A stretch of 64,000 nucleotides of DNA, taken from positions 1 through 64,000 of the forward strand of contig NZ_VOIW01000011.1 in the NCBI RefSeq assembly GCF_009659625.1, given 5' to 3'. The stretch comes from Pseudomonas haemolytica. GTDB lineage: Bacteria > Pseudomonadota > Gammaproteobacteria > Pseudomonadales > Pseudomonadaceae. Position 1 is the first letter of the stretch. Each line of letters opens with the position of its first letter. The position numbers and the translations under genes were made by a program. Below are positions 45,293-55,835 of the stretch, one piece after another. The notes under the pieces were generated by a model. The model was not told the origin of the DNA and did no database searches. It was given only the letters and a program-made list of their open reading frames with translations.

Positions 45293-45408
45293 CGCCCTAC
45301 ATCTCCCTGCTTGAAAGTCTGTAGTTTGAACCATGATGACTTGAAGGTCACGGGATCAACGGCAGAAAAGTGAAGATTTTCCGAGAAAAGTAGCTGAAAT
45401 AACGCAAA

Positions 45409-45430
45409 AACCGCCCAAATGAGGGCGGTT
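45409..45430 (-). terminator. Rho-independent terminator of katA
   Basis: AACCGCCC (45409-45416) and GGGCGGTT (45423-45430) pair with a six-base loop; on the minus strand the stem is followed by a T-run (TTTTTGCG). Confidence 0.8.
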
Positions 45431-45447
45431 CTGCTTATCGTTTAGAG

Positions 45448-46896
45448 TCAGTTAAGCGATACACCCAGTGCATTTGCGATTGCTTCTCCGTAAGCCGGGT
45501 CGGCCTTGTAGAAGTGCTGCAATTGACGCTGGACCACATCGCTGGAAACGCCGCCCATTGCTCCGGCAATGTTGCTGGTAAGCAACGCTTTCTGCTCGTC
45601 GTTCATCAGACGGAACAGCGCGCCGGCGTGGCTGTAGTAGTCAGAGTCTTCACGGTGATCGTAACGATCCGCTGCGCCGCTCAGGGCCAGTGCTGGCTCA
45701 GCGTACTGCGGGGCTTGCTTTGGCGCATCGGCATAACTGTTTGGCTCGTAGTTGGGAGCCGCACCACCGTTACTGCCGAACGCCATCGAACCGTCGCGCT
45801 GATAGCTGTTCACCGGGCTGCGTGGCGCATTCACAGGCAACTGTTGGTGATTGGTGCCGACGCGATAGCGGTGAGCATCTGCGTAGGCGAAAACCCGACC
45901 TTGCAGCATACGGTCTGGCGACAGGCCAACACCTGGGACCATATTGCTTGGGCCGAACGCGGCCTGCTCCACTTCAGCGAAATAGTTCTGCGGATTGCGG
46001 TTGAGTTCCAACTCACCCACTTCGATCAACGGAAACTCTTTTTGCGACCACGTCTTGGTCACATCAAACGGGTTTTCGTAATGAGCATTTGCCTGAGCCT
46101 CGGTCATGATCTGGATGCACACGCGCCATTTCGGGAAGTCACCGCGCTCAATCGCACCGAACAGATCACGCTGGGCGTAATCAGGATCGGTACCGGCCAG
46201 GCGTGCAGCTTCGGCCGGCGCCAGGTTCTTGATACCTTGCTTGGTCTTGTAGTGCCACTTCACCCAATGACGCTCGCCCTGGGCGTTGATCAGGCTGTAA
46301 GTGTGGCTACCAAAGCCATGCATGTGACGGTAGCCGTCTGGAATACCACGGTCCGAAAACAGGATGGTGACCTGGTGCAGCGCCTCTGGAGAGTGCGACC
46401 AGAAGTCCCACATCATCTGCGCGCTTTTCAGGTTGCTTTGCGGCAGGCGTTTCTGGGTGTGGATAAAGTCCGGGAACTTCAGTGGGTCACGGATAAAGAA
46501 CACAGGGGTGTTATTACCGACGATGTCCCAGTTGCCTTCTTCGGTGTAGAACTTCAAGGCGAAGCCACGTGGATCGCGCTCAGTGTCAGCCGAACCGCGC
46601 TCGCCACCAACAGTGGAAAAACGCAGGAACGTCGGTGTCTGCTTGCCAACCGATTCGAACAGCTTGGCGCTGGTGTATTGGGTGATGTCTTTTGTGACGG
46701 TGAACGTACCGTATGCACCCGAACCTTTGGCGTGCACACGGCGCTCCGGGATGTTTTCACGGTTGAAATGAGCGAGCTTCTCGATCAAGTGGAAATCATC
46801 GAGCAACAAGGGGCCACGCGGGCCGGCGGAACGAGAATTCTGGTTATCCGCAACGGGTGCGCCGCTGGCGGTGGTAAGGACTTTATTCTGGCTCAT
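45448..46896 (-). CDS. katA: Monofunctional heme catalase
   Basis: 482 residues, small-subunit (clade III) catalase that dismutates hydrogen peroxide. Distal heme histidine H55 ([13 protein letters not shown]), asparagine N128 ([11 protein letters not shown]) and proximal tyrosine in [14 protein letters not shown] near 338 are all present. Start 46896 ([20 protein letters not shown]) has GAGGAAG before it; one or two codons further up are possible. It is next to the ferritin gene as in P. aeruginosa. No confident OxyR box was scored upstream. Confidence 0.95.
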   Translation of the reverse strand: MSQNKVLTTASGAPVADNQNSRSAGPRGPLLLDDFHLIEKLAHFNRENIPERRVHAKGSGAYGTFTVTKDITQYTSAKLFESVGKQTPTFLRFSTVGGERGSADTERDPRGFALKFYTEEGNWDIVGNNTPVFFIRDPLKFPDFIHTQKRLPQSNLKSAQMMWDFWSHSPEALHQVTILFSDRGIPDGYRHMHGFGSHTYSLINAQGERHWVKWHYKTKQGIKNLAPAEAARLAGTDPDYAQRDLFGAIERGDFPKWRVCIQIMTEAQANAHYENPFDVTKTWSQKEFPLIEVGELELNRNPQNYFAEVEQAAFGPSNMVPGVGLSPDRMLQGRVFAYADAHRYRVGTNHQQLPVNAPRSPVNSYQRDGSMAFGSNGGAAPNYEPNSYADAPKQAPQYAEPALALSGAADRYDHREDSDYYSHAGALFRLMNDEQKALLTSNIAGAMGGVSSDVVQRQLQHFYKADPAYGEAIANALGVSLN

Positions 46897-47093
46897 GCGC
46901 AATCTTCCTCAGGTCGGACTTGGAACTGCCGGCTAATCGGCCTGGGGGAAGTATTGATCATCAACATGACGTGTACAAATTCATTAAATCGTAAGCGGCA
47001 ATAGAAAATTACTACTAAAAACTTCAGTGTCGATAACCACGAGCGTCCGTTGTGGCAGCTAATACCTCACTTGCTTTTATAACGCGCACAAAA

Positions 47094-47114
47094 AACCGGG
47101 CACTAGGCCCGGTT
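47094..47114 (-). terminator. Terminator at the end of the alpha operon (after rplQ)
   Basis: AACCGGGC (47094-47101) pairs with GCCCGGTT (47107-47114), five-base loop, with TTTTTT following on the minus strand. Confidence 0.85.
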
Positions 47115-47134
47115 CTTTGATTCAGACTGACGTC

Positions 47135-47521
47135 TTACTCGGCGGATACAGCTTCGCCAGCAGTAGCACGATCAACCAACTCGACGTACGCCATAGGCGC
47201 GTTGTCGCCAGCGCGGAAACCGCACTTGAGGATGCGCAGGTAGCCACCCTCACGGGTAGCGTAACGCTTGCCCAGGTCGTTGAAGAGCTTACCAACGATA
47301 GCTTTCGAACGAGTACGGTCGAAAGCCAGACGGCGGTTAGCCAGGCTGTCTGTCTTGGCCAAAGTGATCAGCGGCTCAGCAACGCGACGCAGTTCTTTAG
47401 CTTTCGGCAGTGTAGTTTTGATCAGCTCGTGCTCGAACAGCGACACCGCCATGTTTTGGAACATGGCCTTGCGGTGCGAGCTGGTACGGCTCAGGTGACG
47501 ACCACTTTTACGATGACGCAT
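47135..47521 (-). CDS. rplQ: 50S ribosomal protein L17
   Basis: 128 residues, starting [29 protein letters not shown], the invariant L17 opening, with [16 protein letters not shown] in the middle. Sits at the peptide exit side of the large subunit. It is the last gene of the alpha operon, 41 bp after rpoA, and is followed by a terminator. Confidence 0.98.
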
Positions 47522-47562
47522 GGTTCATTCCTTACCAAACTCACGTTCGGTGATTACGACGA

Positions 47563-48564
47563 TCAGGCAGTCGCCTTGTCGTCCTTCTTAAGACTTGCAG
47601 GCGGCCAGTTGTCGAGGCGCATGCCGAGGGACAGACCGCGGGAGGCCAGAACGTCCTTGATTTCAGTCAAGGATTTCTTGCCCAGGTTCGGAGTCTTCAA
47701 CAGTTCTACTTCGGTACGCTGAATCAGGTCGCCGATGTAGTAAATGTTTTCCGCCTTAAGGCAGTTAGCCGAACGTACAGTCAGTTCCAGATCGTCAACC
47801 GGGCGAAGCAGGATCGGATCGATCTCGTCTTCTTGCTCGATTACCACTGGTTCGCTGTCACCCTTGAGGTCGACGAACGCAGCCAACTGCTGTTGCAGAA
47901 TGGTTGCAGCGCGGCGGATAGCCTCTTCAGGATCCAGAGTACCGTTGGTTTCCAGATCAATAACCAGCTTGTCCAGGTTAGTACGCTGCTCGACACGGGC
48001 GTTTTCCACCACGTATGCGATACGGCGAACCGGGCTGAACGAAGAGTCAAGCTGCAAGCGACCAATGCTGCGGCTTTCGTCTTCATCGCTCTGACGCGAG
48101 TCGGCCGGTTCATAACCACGACCACGAGCTACGGTGAGCTTCATGTTCAGGGCGCCGTTAGACGCCAGGTTAGCGATTACGTGATCGGGGTTAACGATCT
48201 CGACATCATGATCCAGCTGAATATCGGCAGCGGTAACCACCCCCGAACCCTTCTTCGACAAGGTCAGCGTAACTTCGTCACGGCCGTGCAGCTTGATAGC
48301 CAGACCTTTAAGGTTCAACAGGATTTCAATTACGTCTTCCTGTACACCTTCGATGGCGCTGTACTCGTGGAGCACACCGTCAATCTCGGCCTCGACTACT
48401 GCACAGCCGGGCATTGAGGACAACAGGATGCGGCGCAGCGCGTTGCCCAGGGTGTGGCCAAAACCACGCTCGAGAGGCTCGAGAGTAATTTTGGCGCGGG
48501 TTGGACTGACAACCTGCACATCAATGTGGCGGGGTGTCAGGAACTCATTTACCGAAATCTGCAT
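47563..48564 (-). CDS. rpoA: RNA polymerase alpha subunit
   Basis: 333 residues. The N-terminal dimerisation and assembly domain shows [29 protein letters not shown]; the C-terminal domain, which binds UP elements and activators, begins near 250 and has [20 protein letters not shown] and [25 protein letters not shown]. 22 bp after rpsD within the alpha operon. Confidence 0.98.
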   Translation of the reverse strand: MQISVNEFLTPRHIDVQVVSPTRAKITLEPLERGFGHTLGNALRRILLSSMPGCAVVEAEIDGVLHEYSAIEGVQEDVIEILLNLKGLAIKLHGRDEVTLTLSKKGSGVVTAADIQLDHDVEIVNPDHVIANLASNGALNMKLTVARGRGYEPADSRQSDEDESRSIGRLQLDSSFSPVRRIAYVVENARVEQRTNLDKLVIDLETNGTLDPEEAIRRAATILQQQLAAFVDLKGDSEPVVIEQEDEIDPILLRPVDDLELTVRSANCLKAENIYYIGDLIQRTEVELLKTPNLGKKSLTEIKDVLASRGLSLGMRLDNWPPASLKKDDKATA

Positions 48565-48586
48565 GGATGCACCTATTTTCTAGCCC

Positions 48587-49207
48587 TTACTTGGAGTAGA
48601 GCTCGACAATCAGGCTTTCGTTGATGTCGGCGGACAGATCACTGCGAGCAGGAACGTTCTTGAAAACGCCCGACTTCTTCTCAGTGTCTACTTCTACCCA
48701 TTCTACGCGGCCACGTTGGGCACACAGATCGAGAGCTTGGACAATGCGAAGTTGGTTTTTTGCTTTCTCGCGAATCGCGACCACGTCACCAGCACGAACC
48801 TGGTAGGACGGGACGTTAACGGTTTGGCCGTTTACGCTGACGGATTTGTGCGATACCAGCTGACGGGATTCGGCGCGAGTCGAACCAAAGCCCATACGGT
48901 ATACAACGTTGTCCAGACGGCATTCGAGCAGTTGCAGCAGGTTTTCACCAGTTGCACCTTTCTTGCCAGCAGCTTCTTTGTAGTAGCCGCTGAACTGACG
49001 CTCGAGAACGCCGTAGATACGACGAACCTTCTGCTTTTCACGCAGTTGGGTGCCGTAATCGGACTGGCGACCGCGGCGTTGGCCGTGGATACCAGGTGCT
49101 GCTTCAATGTTGCACTTCGATTCGATCGCGCGCACGCCGCTCTTCAGGAAGAGATCGGTGCCTTCGCGACGAGCGAGTTTGCATTTTGGACCAATGTAAC
49201 GAGCCAT
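48587..49207 (-). CDS. rpsD: 30S ribosomal protein S4
   Basis: 206 residues. [21 protein letters not shown] opening and S4 RNA-binding domain ([31 protein letters not shown]). Nucleates 30S assembly and in E. coli represses its own alpha operon at an mRNA pseudoknot before rpsM. It is without zinc cysteines (one C at 9 and one at 31 only). Confidence 0.98.
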   Translation of the reverse strand: MARYIGPKCKLARREGTDLFLKSGVRAIESKCNIEAAPGIHGQRRGRQSDYGTQLREKQKVRRIYGVLERQFSGYYKEAAGKKGATGENLLQLLECRLDNVVYRMGFGSTRAESRQLVSHKSVSVNGQTVNVPSYQVRAGDVVAIREKAKNQLRIVQALDLCAQRGRVEWVEVDTEKKSGVFKNVPARSDLSADINESLIVELYSK

Positions 49208-49225
49208 TCTTTACAATCTCCTGGA

Positions 49226-49615
49226 TTACACGCGGCGCTTCTTCGGCGGACGGCACCCGTTGTGCGGGATTGGCGTCACGTCGGTGATGCTGGCGATCTT
49301 ATAGCCACAGCCGTTCAAAGCACGGACAGCAGACTCACGACCTGGGCCTGGACCTTTGACGTTAACGTCGAGGTTTTTCAGGCCGTATTCCAGCGCAGCT
49401 TGACCAGCACGTTCAGCAGCTACTTGAGCAGCAAACGGGGTGGATTTGCGGGAACCGCGGAAACCCGAACCACCGGAGGTAGCCCAAGAAAGCGCGTTAC
49501 CTTGACGGTCGGTGATGGTCACGATTGTGTTGTTAAAAGATGCATGGATGTGGGCGATGCCATCAACCACTGTCTTTTTAACTTTTTTACGAGGACGAGC
49601 AGCAGGTTTTGCCAT
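49226..49615 (-). CDS. rpsK: 30S ribosomal protein S11
   Basis: 129 residues; [43 protein letters not shown] and the C-terminal [20 protein letters not shown] are diagnostic. Forms the platform of the small subunit. Between rpsM (30 bp) and rpsD (18 bp). Confidence 0.98.
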   Translation of the reverse strand: MAKPAARPRKKVKKTVVDGIAHIHASFNNTIVTITDRQGNALSWATSGGSGFRGSRKSTPFAAQVAAERAGQAALEYGLKNLDVNVKGPGPGRESAVRALNGCGYKIASITDVTPIPHNGCRPPKKRRV

Positions 49616-49645
49616 GATAATTTTCCTGTCGATTCGCTGGGGCGA

Positions 49646-50002
49646 TTACTTGCGGATCGGCTTACGCGGACCTTTACGGGTACGCGCGTTAGTCTTGGTA
49701 CGCTGACCGCGTACTGGAAGACCACGACGATGACGCAGACCGCGATAGCAACCGAGGTCCATCAAACGCTTGATTTTCATGTTGATTTCGCGACGCAGAT
49801 CACCTTCAGTGGTGAACTTCGCCACTTCGCCACGCAGCTGTTCAATCTGCTCGTCGCTCAGATCCTTGATCTTAGCGGCTGGGTTTACCCCAGCAACTGC
49901 GCAAATTTTCTGCGCAGTAGTGCGACCAACACCATAGATGTAGGTCAGCGAGATAACAGTGTGCTTGTTATCTGGAATGTTAACGCCTGCAATACGGGCC
50001 AT
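49646..50002 (-). CDS. rpsM: 30S ribosomal protein S13
   Basis: 118 residues; [34 protein letters not shown] and the C-terminal [25 protein letters not shown] that reaches toward the P-site tRNA. First gene of the alpha operon, 129 bp after rpmJ with its own promoter in the gap. Confidence 0.98.
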   Translation of the reverse strand: MARIAGVNIPDNKHTVISLTYIYGVGRTTAQKICAVAGVNPAAKIKDLSDEQIEQLRGEVAKFTTEGDLRREINMKIKRLMDLGCYRGLRHRRGLPVRGQRTKTNARTRKGPRKPIRK

Positions 50003-50061
50003 TCAGTGGGACTCCAATTGACAGCTACCTACGCCCCGGAAGCCAAGAAATAGGGCGCGAG

Positions 50062-50090
50062 ATAATATCGCTGTAATAACAAATAATCAA
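50062..50090 (-). promoter_or_regulatory. Alpha-operon promoter (rpsM)
   Basis: On the minus strand TTGATT (50085-50090) and TATTAT (50062-50067) are exactly 17 bases apart. The -35 follows directly on the spc terminator stem, so the alpha operon can be started anew. Confidence 0.6.
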
Positions 50091-50114
50091 CCCGGCAGCG
50101 CACTAGCTGCCGGG
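50091..50114 (-). terminator. Terminator-like hairpin at the end of the spc operon
   Basis: CCCGGCAG and CTGCCGGG form a perfect eight-base stem with an eight-base loop, followed on the minus strand by the AT-rich TTGATTATTTGTTATT. The T-run is interrupted, so termination may be partial. Confidence 0.65.
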
Positions 50115-50131
50115 CTTCAAGCGGATCACAC

Positions 50132-50248
50132 TCAGCCTTGGCGCTGTTTGTGACGCGGTTCCGCGCTGCAAATTACTCGAACAACACCTTCGCGGCGAAT
50201 AATCTTGCAGTTACGGCACAGCTTTTTCACCGATGCACGAACTTTCAT
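50132..50248 (-). CDS. rpmJ: 50S ribosomal protein L36
   Basis: 38 residues, [20 protein letters not shown] then [18 protein letters not shown]. Two CxxC-like zinc ligands (C11, C14, C27) with the terminal H33 show the zinc-bearing form, which Zur-controlled paralogues elsewhere replace. Last spc gene, 27 bp after secY. Confidence 0.97.
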
Positions 50249-50275
50249 CACCAACTCCTCGAACCTTATGGGTAC

Positions 50276-51604
50276 TCAGCGCAACATGCCGCTGCCGTAA
50301 CCCTTCAGGTTGGCTTTCTTCATCAGGGATTCATACTGGTGCGAAACGAGGTGCGATTGTACTTGGGACATGAAGTCCATCACAACCACGACCACGATCA
50401 GCAACGAGGTCCCGCCAAGGTAGAACGGAACGTTTGCTGCAACCACCAGGAACTGGGGCAACAAGCACACGGCCGTCATATATAGAGCACCGAACAGGGT
50501 CAAACGAGTCAGAACGCCATCAATGTAGCGTGCCGACTGCTCACCTGGACGGATGCCCGGAATAAAGGCACCGGACTTCTTCAGGTTTTCCGCTACGTCT
50601 TTCGGATTGAACATCAACGCCGTATAGAAGAAGCAGAAGAAAATAATCCCTGCACTAAACAGCAGAATATTCAACGGCTGACCAGGAGCGATCGACTGAG
50701 AGAGGTCCTGCAGCCAGCCCATATTTTCAGACTGACCAAACCAGGTACCCAACGAAGCCGGAAACAGCAAGATGCTGCTCGCGAAAATTGCCGGAATAAC
50801 ACCGGCCATATTCACTTTCAGCGGCAAGTGGCTGGTCTGCGCAGCAAATACCTTACGGCCCTGCTGACGCTTGGCGTAGTGAACAGCAATACGACGCTGG
50901 CCACGCTCAATGAACACCACAAAACCGATAATCGCTACTGCCAGCAATCCGATGGCAACCAGGGCGAAGATATTGATATCACCCTGACGCGCAGACTCGA
51001 AAGACTGCCCGATTGCCCTCGGAAGACCGGCAACGATACCTGCGAAAATCAACATCGAGATACCGTTGCCAACACCGCGCTCAGTAATCTGCTCACCCAG
51101 CCACATCATGAACATCGCACCAGCCACAAATGTGGATACCGCGACGAAATGGAAGCCAAAGTCACCAGTGAACGCAACGCCCTGCCCTGCCAGACCAACG
51201 GACATGCCGATAGCTTGAACCAGGGCGAGGACGACAGTGCCGTAGCGGGTGTACTGGCTAATCTTGCGACGGCCAGCTTCACCTTCCTTCTTCAACTGCT
51301 CCAGCTGCGGGCTGACGGCGGTCATCAGCTGCATGATGATCGATGCCGAAATGTACGGCATGATCCCCAGTGCAAAGATGCTCATCCGTTCCAGCGCGCC
51401 GCCGGAAAACATGTTGAACAAGCTAAGAATGGTCCCCTCATTCTGTCGAAACAGGTCTGCGAGTCGGTCCGGGTTGATACCTGGAACCGGGATGTGTGCG
51501 CCTATTCGGTAGACGATAATCGCCAGGAACAGAAAACGCAGACGAGCCCAAAGTTCAGACATACCGCCTTTGCCGAGCGCTGAGAGAGCACCTTGCTTAG
51601 CCAT
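50276..51604 (-). CDS. secY: Preprotein translocase subunit SecY
   Basis: 442 residues, ten membrane helices, the channel of the Sec translocon. N-terminal [26 protein letters not shown], plug region after helix 1 ([24 protein letters not shown]), and the cytoplasmic loop with [34 protein letters not shown] that meets SecA and the ribosome. Starts one base before the rplO stop region ends, in the spc operon. Confidence 0.98.
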   Translation of the reverse strand: MAKQGALSALGKGGMSELWARLRFLFLAIIVYRIGAHIPVPGINPDRLADLFRQNEGTILSLFNMFSGGALERMSIFALGIMPYISASIIMQLMTAVSPQLEQLKKEGEAGRRKISQYTRYGTVVLALVQAIGMSVGLAGQGVAFTGDFGFHFVAVSTFVAGAMFMMWLGEQITERGVGNGISMLIFAGIVAGLPRAIGQSFESARQGDINIFALVAIGLLAVAIIGFVVFIERGQRRIAVHYAKRQQGRKVFAAQTSHLPLKVNMAGVIPAIFASSILLFPASLGTWFGQSENMGWLQDLSQSIAPGQPLNILLFSAGIIFFCFFYTALMFNPKDVAENLKKSGAFIPGIRPGEQSARYIDGVLTRLTLFGALYMTAVCLLPQFLVVAANVPFYLGGTSLLIVVVVVMDFMSQVQSHLVSHQYESLMKKANLKGYGSGMLR

Positions 51605-52042
51605 TTATTCCTCGAACTTGCCGCCAGCTGCTTCGATAGCCGAACGCGCACCTTTGGTGGCGCCGATTCCCTTGCCGATAGTGACAGCGCGAGTCACTTC
51701 ACCGGACAGCATGATTTTCACACGCTGTACGTTGACGTTGATCACGTTGGCATCTTTCAGGGTCTGCACAGTAACGATGTCGCCTTCCACTTTAGCCAGC
51801 TCGGACAGACGCACTTCTGCGCGATCCATGGCTTTCAGGGATACGAAACCGAACTTAGGCAGGCGACGATGCAGCGGCTGTTGACCGCCTTCAAAGCCTG
51901 GAGCGATGGTGCCACCGGAGCGGGAGGTTTGACCTTTGTGGCCACGGCCACCAGTCTTACCCAAACCGCTACCGATACCACGGCCCGGACGATGCTTTTC
52001 GCGACGGGAACCCGGCGCTGGACTCAGATCATTGAGTTTCAT
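51605..52042 (-). CDS. rplO: 50S ribosomal protein L15
   Basis: 145 residues; [38 protein letters not shown] is the extended basic tail of L15, the rest a compact domain. Immediately before secY without gap. Confidence 0.98.
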   Translation of the reverse strand: MKLNDLSPAPGSRREKHRPGRGIGSGLGKTGGRGHKGQTSRSGGTIAPGFEGGQQPLHRRLPKFGFVSLKAMDRAEVRLSELAKVEGDIVTVQTLKDANVINVNVQRVKIMLSGEVTRAVTIGKGIGATKGARSAIEAAGGKFEE

Positions 52043-52045
52043 CGA

Positions 52046-52222
52046 TTAACCCTCTACACGCAGCATGTAGTAAGCCTTGTTGATCATCCCGCGATTCTCG
52101 GGAGTATCCTGGACTTCTACAGTGTGACCGATGCGACGCAGACCCAAACCTTTAACGCACAGTTTGTGGTTAGGGATGCGGCCGGTCATGCTTTTGATCA
52201 GCGTTACTTTAACGGTAGCCAT
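52046..52222 (-). CDS. rpmD: 50S ribosomal protein L30
   Basis: 58 residues read directly from the sequence: [20 protein letters not shown], then [20 protein letters not shown] and the end [13 protein letters not shown]. Three bases separate it from rplO and two from rpsE. Confidence 0.97.
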
Positions 52223-52224
52223 GA

Positions 52225-52725
52225 TCAGAAGATCTCCTTGACAGTCAGGCCACGCTTGGCAGCGATCGACTCAGGAGATTGCATAGCCTTCAAACCCTTG
52301 AAAGTGGCGTGAACCACGTTTACCGGGTTAGTCGAGCCGTAGCACTTGGCCAGAACGTTCTGAACGCCAGCAACTTCGAGAACAGCACGCATAGCGCCGC
52401 CAGCGATGATACCGGTACCTTCAGAGGCAGGCTGCATGTACACCTTCGAAGCGCCATGAGCGGACTTCATTGCGTACTGCAGAGTGGTGCCGTTCAGATC
52501 AACTTGGATCATGTTGCGACGAGCAGCTTCCATTGCCTTCTGGATCGCAGCAGGCACTTCACGTGACTTGCCACGGCCGAAGCCAACGCGCCCTTTACCA
52601 TCACCAACCACGGTCAACGCGGTGAAAGTGAAGATACGGCCGCCTTTAACGGTTTTGGCTACGCGGTTAACTTGAACCAGCTTCTCAATGTAGCCTTCGT
52701 CGCGCTTTTGGTCGTTATTTGACAT
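52225..52725 (-). CDS. rpsE: 30S ribosomal protein S5
   Basis: 166 residues; the double-stranded RNA-binding-like N-half with [23 protein letters not shown] and the C-half with [27 protein letters not shown]. Mutations in the first half give spectinomycin resistance in E. coli; K/G residues of that loop look wild-type. Confidence 0.98.
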
Positions 52726-52728
52726 AAC

Positions 52729-53079
52729 TTAGAACTCCAGCCCAGCTTCACGAGCAGCATCAGCCAGCGCTTTCACGCGGCCGTGGTACTTGAAGCCAGA
52801 GCGGTCGAAAGCCACTTGCGAGACGCCGGCGGCCTTAGCACGCGTAGCGACCAGCTGGCCAACCTTAGTGGCCGCGTCGATGTTGCCAGTGGCACCATCA
52901 CGCAGTTCTTTATCCAAAGTCGAGGCGCTTGCCAGGACTTTGTTGCCGTCGGCCGAGATGACCTGGGCGTAGATGTGCTGCGACGAGCGGAACACGCAGA
53001 GACGCACGACTTCGAGTTCGTGCATTTTCAGGCGTGCTTTGCGAGCGCGACGCAGTCGAGTAACTTTTTTGTCGGTCAT
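52729..53079 (-). CDS. rplR: 50S ribosomal protein L18
   Basis: 116 residues; [20 protein letters not shown]-like core ([16 protein letters not shown]) and [26 protein letters not shown] at the end. Binds 5S rRNA with L5 and L25. 3 bp before rpsE. Confidence 0.98.
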   Translation of the reverse strand: MTDKKVTRLRRARKARLKMHELEVVRLCVFRSSQHIYAQVISADGNKVLASASTLDKELRDGATGNIDAATKVGQLVATRAKAAGVSQVAFDRSGFKYHGRVKALADAAREAGLEF

Positions 53080-53089
53080 TTGCTATGCC

Positions 53090-53623
53090 CTACTTCTTCT
53101 TGGCTTCTTTACGACGGACGACTTCGTCCGCGTAGCGCACACCTTTGCCTTTGTACGGCTCTGGTGGACGGAAGTCGCGGATCTCAGCGGCCACCTGACC
53201 TACCAGCTGCTTATCAATACCCTTGATCAGGATATCGGTTTGGCTAGGGGTCTCAGCGGTGATGCCTTCCGGCAGTTCGTAATCCACTGGGTGCGAGAAG
53301 CCAAGGGCAAGGTTCAGAACCGTGCCTTTTGCTTGCGCTTTGTAACCAACACCGACCAGCTGGAGCTTACGCTCGAAGCCTTGGCTTACGCCCTGGACCA
53401 TGTTGTTTACCAACGCACGCGTGGTACCGGCCATTGCGCGAGTTTGTTGATCGCCATTGCGAGCAGCGAAACGCAGCTCACCAGCTTCTTCAACGATCTC
53501 AACGGACGAATGGATGTTCAGTTCAAGAGTACCCTTGGCACCCTTCACCGAAAGCTGTTGGCCTGCGAATTTGACTTCGACACCGGCTGGCAGCTTAACG
53601 GGGTTCTTAGCGACGCGTGACAT
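53090..53623 (-). CDS. rplF: 50S ribosomal protein L6
   Basis: 177 residues in two similar domains; [19 protein letters not shown] opening, [25 protein letters not shown] at the joint and [16 protein letters not shown] near the C-terminus. Located at the base of the L7/L12 stalk. 12 bp after rpsH. Confidence 0.98.
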   Translation of the reverse strand: MSRVAKNPVKLPAGVEVKFAGQQLSVKGAKGTLELNIHSSVEIVEEAGELRFAARNGDQQTRAMAGTTRALVNNMVQGVSQGFERKLQLVGVGYKAQAKGTVLNLALGFSHPVDYELPEGITAETPSQTDILIKGIDKQLVGQVAAEIRDFRPPEPYKGKGVRYADEVVRRKEAKKK

Positions 53624-53635
53624 GCTTATCCCCCC

Positions 53636-54028
53636 TTAGAACACAGTGCAAAGAACTTCGCCGCCGACACCGGCAGCGCGCGCAGCACGATCCGTCATCA
53701 CACCTTTGTTGGTGGAGACGATAGACACGCCCAGACCGCCACGAACTTTCGGCAGATCTTCAGCGGACTTGTACTGACGCAGGCCTGGACGGCTAACGCG
53801 CTTCACTTCCTCGATGACCGAACGGCCTTCGAAGTACTTCAGCTCGATGGACAGCAGTGGTTTGATTTCGCTGCTGATCTGATAACCCGCAATGTAGCCT
53901 TCGTCTTTCAGGACTTTGGCAACAGCTACCTTCAACTTGGAAGATGGCATGCTTACGACGGACTTTTCAGCCATCTGGGCATTACGGATACGAGTTAGCA
54001 TGTCCGCTAACGGGTCCTGCATACTCAT
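53636..54028 (-). CDS. rpsH: 30S ribosomal protein S8
   Basis: 130 residues; [22 protein letters not shown] opening and [38 protein letters not shown] end with the RNA-contacting ST-NKG loop. S8 binds 16S rRNA helix 21 and represses the spc operon in E. coli. An unusually long leader (208 nt) with hairpins and a promoter-like pair precedes it. Confidence 0.98.
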   Translation of the reverse strand: MSMQDPLADMLTRIRNAQMAEKSVVSMPSSKLKVAVAKVLKDEGYIAGYQISSEIKPLLSIELKYFEGRSVIEEVKRVSRPGLRQYKSAEDLPKVRGGLGVSIVSTNKGVMTDRAARAAGVGGEVLCTVF

Positions 54029-54056
54029 GGGCTAGACGCTCCTAATACAAAAAAAT

Positions 54057-54070
54057 TAGCCTTGCGGCTA
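54057..54070 (-). promoter_or_regulatory. GNRA-tetraloop hairpin with U-tract just before rpsH
   Basis: On the minus strand TAGCC-GCAA-GGCTA is a five-base stem closed by a GCAA tetraloop, followed by AATTTTTTT and then the rpsH ribosome-binding site. It could be a weak terminator/attenuator or a protein-binding leader element. Confidence 0.5.
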
Positions 54071-54125
54071 CATATGTCACCGAGAATCTCCGAGCGTAAA
54101 ACACACGGGCTCAGGCGAGCCGCGT

Positions 54126-54154
54126 ATTTTAGACATACTCCGGAAATGAAACAA
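54126..54154 (-). promoter_or_regulatory. Candidate internal promoter of the spc operon (before rpsH)
   Basis: Minus strand TTGTTT (54149-54154) and TAAAAT (54126-54131) with a 17-base spacer. The -10 matches TATAAT at five of six positions; the -35 at three. The -35 lies within the 3' arm of the preceding hairpin. Confidence 0.45.
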
Positions 54155-54172
54155 GCCCCAAAAGGGGCTTGT
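54151..54172 (-). terminator. Terminator-like hairpin between rpsN and rpsH
   Basis: ACAAGCCCC (54151-54159) pairs with GGGGCTTGT (54164-54172) round an AAAA loop; on the minus strand GGGGCTTGT is followed by TTCATTT. It lies 65 bases after the rpsN stop, inside what is normally one continuous operon. Confidence 0.6.
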
Positions 54173-54236
54173 TCCAGATTCAAGGTCACCGGCGGTCAGT
54201 ATCTTGCGATGCAGACCACCTGGACGTTGAAAGTAC

Positions 54237-54542
54237 TTACCAGCTGGCTTTAACCAGACCCGGTACGTCACCACGCATAGCCGCTTCACGCAGTTTGTTA
54301 CGGCCGAGGCCGAACTTGCGGTAAACGCCGTGTGGACGACCGGTCAGGCGGCAGCGGTTACGCATGCGCGAAGCGCTTGCGTCACGTGGCTGCTTCTGCA
54401 GAGCTACTGTAGCTTCCCAACGCGCTTCTGGACTTGCGTTCAGATCAACGATGATTGCTTTCAGTGCTGCACGCTTCTTGGCGTACTTGGCAACCGTGAG
54501 CTGACGCTTCAGCTCGCGGTTTTTCATGCTCATCTTGGCCAT
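54237..54542 (-). CDS. rpsN: 30S ribosomal protein S14
   Basis: 101 residues, [31 protein letters not shown] start; the zinc-free long form ([35 protein letters not shown] without CxxC pairs). Start 54542 fits the family; 22 extra upstream codons overlap rplE and are rejected. 13 bp after rplE. Confidence 0.98.
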   Translation of the reverse strand: MAKMSMKNRELKRQLTVAKYAKKRAALKAIIVDLNASPEARWEATVALQKQPRDASASRMRNRCRLTGRPHGVYRKFGLGRNKLREAAMRGDVPGLVKASW

Positions 54543-54555
54543 GGTCCTACTCCAA

Positions 54556-55095
54556 TCAGTTGCGGAACGGGAATTTGAACGCACGCAGCAGAGCGCGGCC
54601 TTCATCATCGTTCTTGGCAGTGGTGGTCAGGGTGATGTCCAGACCGCGGAGAGCATCGATCTTGTCGTAGTCGATTTCCGGGAAGATGATCTGCTCTTTC
54701 ACGCCCATGCTGTAGTTACCACGACCATCGAAGGACTTGGCATTCAGGCCGCGGAAGTCGCGAACCCGAGGCAGGGAGATCGACAGCAGACGATCCAGGA
54801 ATTCGTACATACGCTCACGGCGCAGAGTCACTTTGACGCCGATCGGCCAACCTTCACGGACTTTAAAGCCAGCGATGGATTTCCGAGCGTAAGTCACAAC
54901 GACTTTTTGACCGGTGATCTTTTCCAGGTCAGCAACAGCGTGCTCGATGACTTTTTTGTCACCGATCGCTTCGCCCAGACCCATGTTCAGGGTGATTTTG
55001 GTAACGCGCGGAACTTCCATCACGTTCCCAAGCTTAAGTTCTTCCTTAAGCTTAGGGGCGATTTCCTTCCGGTAAATCTCTTGTAGTCGTGCCAT
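54556..55095 (-). CDS. rplE: 50S ribosomal protein L5
   Basis: 179 residues; [62 protein letters not shown] and the end [22 protein letters not shown]. Binds 5S rRNA and the P-site tRNA. 22 bp after rplX. Confidence 0.98.
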   Translation of the reverse strand: MARLQEIYRKEIAPKLKEELKLGNVMEVPRVTKITLNMGLGEAIGDKKVIEHAVADLEKITGQKVVVTYARKSIAGFKVREGWPIGVKVTLRRERMYEFLDRLLSISLPRVRDFRGLNAKSFDGRGNYSMGVKEQIIFPEIDYDKIDALRGLDITLTTTAKNDDEGRALLRAFKFPFRN

Positions 55096-55117
55096 GGTCT
55101 AATCTACCTAGCAGTGT

Positions 55118-55432
55118 TCAAGCATCAACCGCTTTTTGGGTCGACTTGAAGACACGAATTTTCTTACCGTCTTCTACTTTGAAACCAACGCGGTCAGCCT
55201 TGTTGGTTTCGCCGTTGAAGATGGCGACGTTAGAAGCGTCCAGTGGAGCTTCTTTCTCGACGATACCGCCCTGCACGCCCGACATCGGGTTAGGCTTGGT
55301 ATGACGCTTGACCAGGTTCAGACCACCGATAACCAGACGGTTATTAGCGAGAACCTTAAGCACCTTACCGCGCTTACCTTTGTCTTTGCCGGCGATCACG
55401 ATGATCTCGTCGTCACGACGAATCTTTTGCAT
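55118..55432 (-). CDS. rplX: 50S ribosomal protein L24
   Basis: 104 residues with a KOW motif ([25 protein letters not shown]). One of two assembly initiators of the 50S. 11 bp after rplN. Confidence 0.98.
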   Translation of the reverse strand: MQKIRRDDEIIVIAGKDKGKRGKVLKVLANNRLVIGGLNLVKRHTKPNPMSGVQGGIVEKEAPLDASNVAIFNGETNKADRVGFKVEDGKKIRVFKSTQKAVDA

Positions 55433-55443
55433 GTCGGATCTCC

Positions 55444-55812
55444 TTACAGCACTTCTGGGGCGAGCGAGACGATCTTCATGAACTTCTCAGTACGAAGTTC
55501 ACGGGTCACTGGCCCAAAGATACGGGTGCCGATCGGCTCTTGCTTGTTGTTCAGAAGAACAGCAGCGTTGCCATCAAAGCGGATAATGGAGCCATCTGCA
55601 CGGCGTACGCCGTGACGAGTGCGGACTACAACAGCAGTCATCACTTGGCCTTTTTTCACCTTACCGCGAGGAATTGCTTCCTTCACGGTAACTTTGATGA
55701 TGTCACCGATACCAGCGTAACGACGATGGGAGCCACCCAGCACCTTGATGCACATAACACGGCGAGCGCCGCTGTTATCGGCCACATCGAGCATGGATTG
55801 AGTCTGAATCAT
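55444..55812 (-). CDS. rplN: 50S ribosomal protein L14
   Basis: 122 residues; [33 protein letters not shown] start, [19 protein letters not shown] signature, [12 protein letters not shown] end. First gene of the spc operon by the E. coli convention, 23 bp after rpsQ; no promoter is obvious in that short gap. Confidence 0.98.
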   Translation of the reverse strand: MIQTQSMLDVADNSGARRVMCIKVLGGSHRRYAGIGDIIKVTVKEAIPRGKVKKGQVMTAVVVRTRHGVRRADGSIIRFDGNAAVLLNNKQEPIGTRIFGPVTRELRTEKFMKIVSLAPEVL

Positions 55813-55835
55813 ATAATTTCTCCGACCCCTAGTCC

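Noticed and set aside
46897-47093. OxyR or Fur site upstream of katA
   Set aside because: AT-rich stretches exist, but spacing of ATAG/CTAT elements or a 19-bp Fur palindrome could not be matched convincingly.
48716-50053. 445-codon frame antisense to rpsD, rpsK and rpsM
   Set aside because: Overlaps three certain ribosomal protein genes and gives no recognisable protein.
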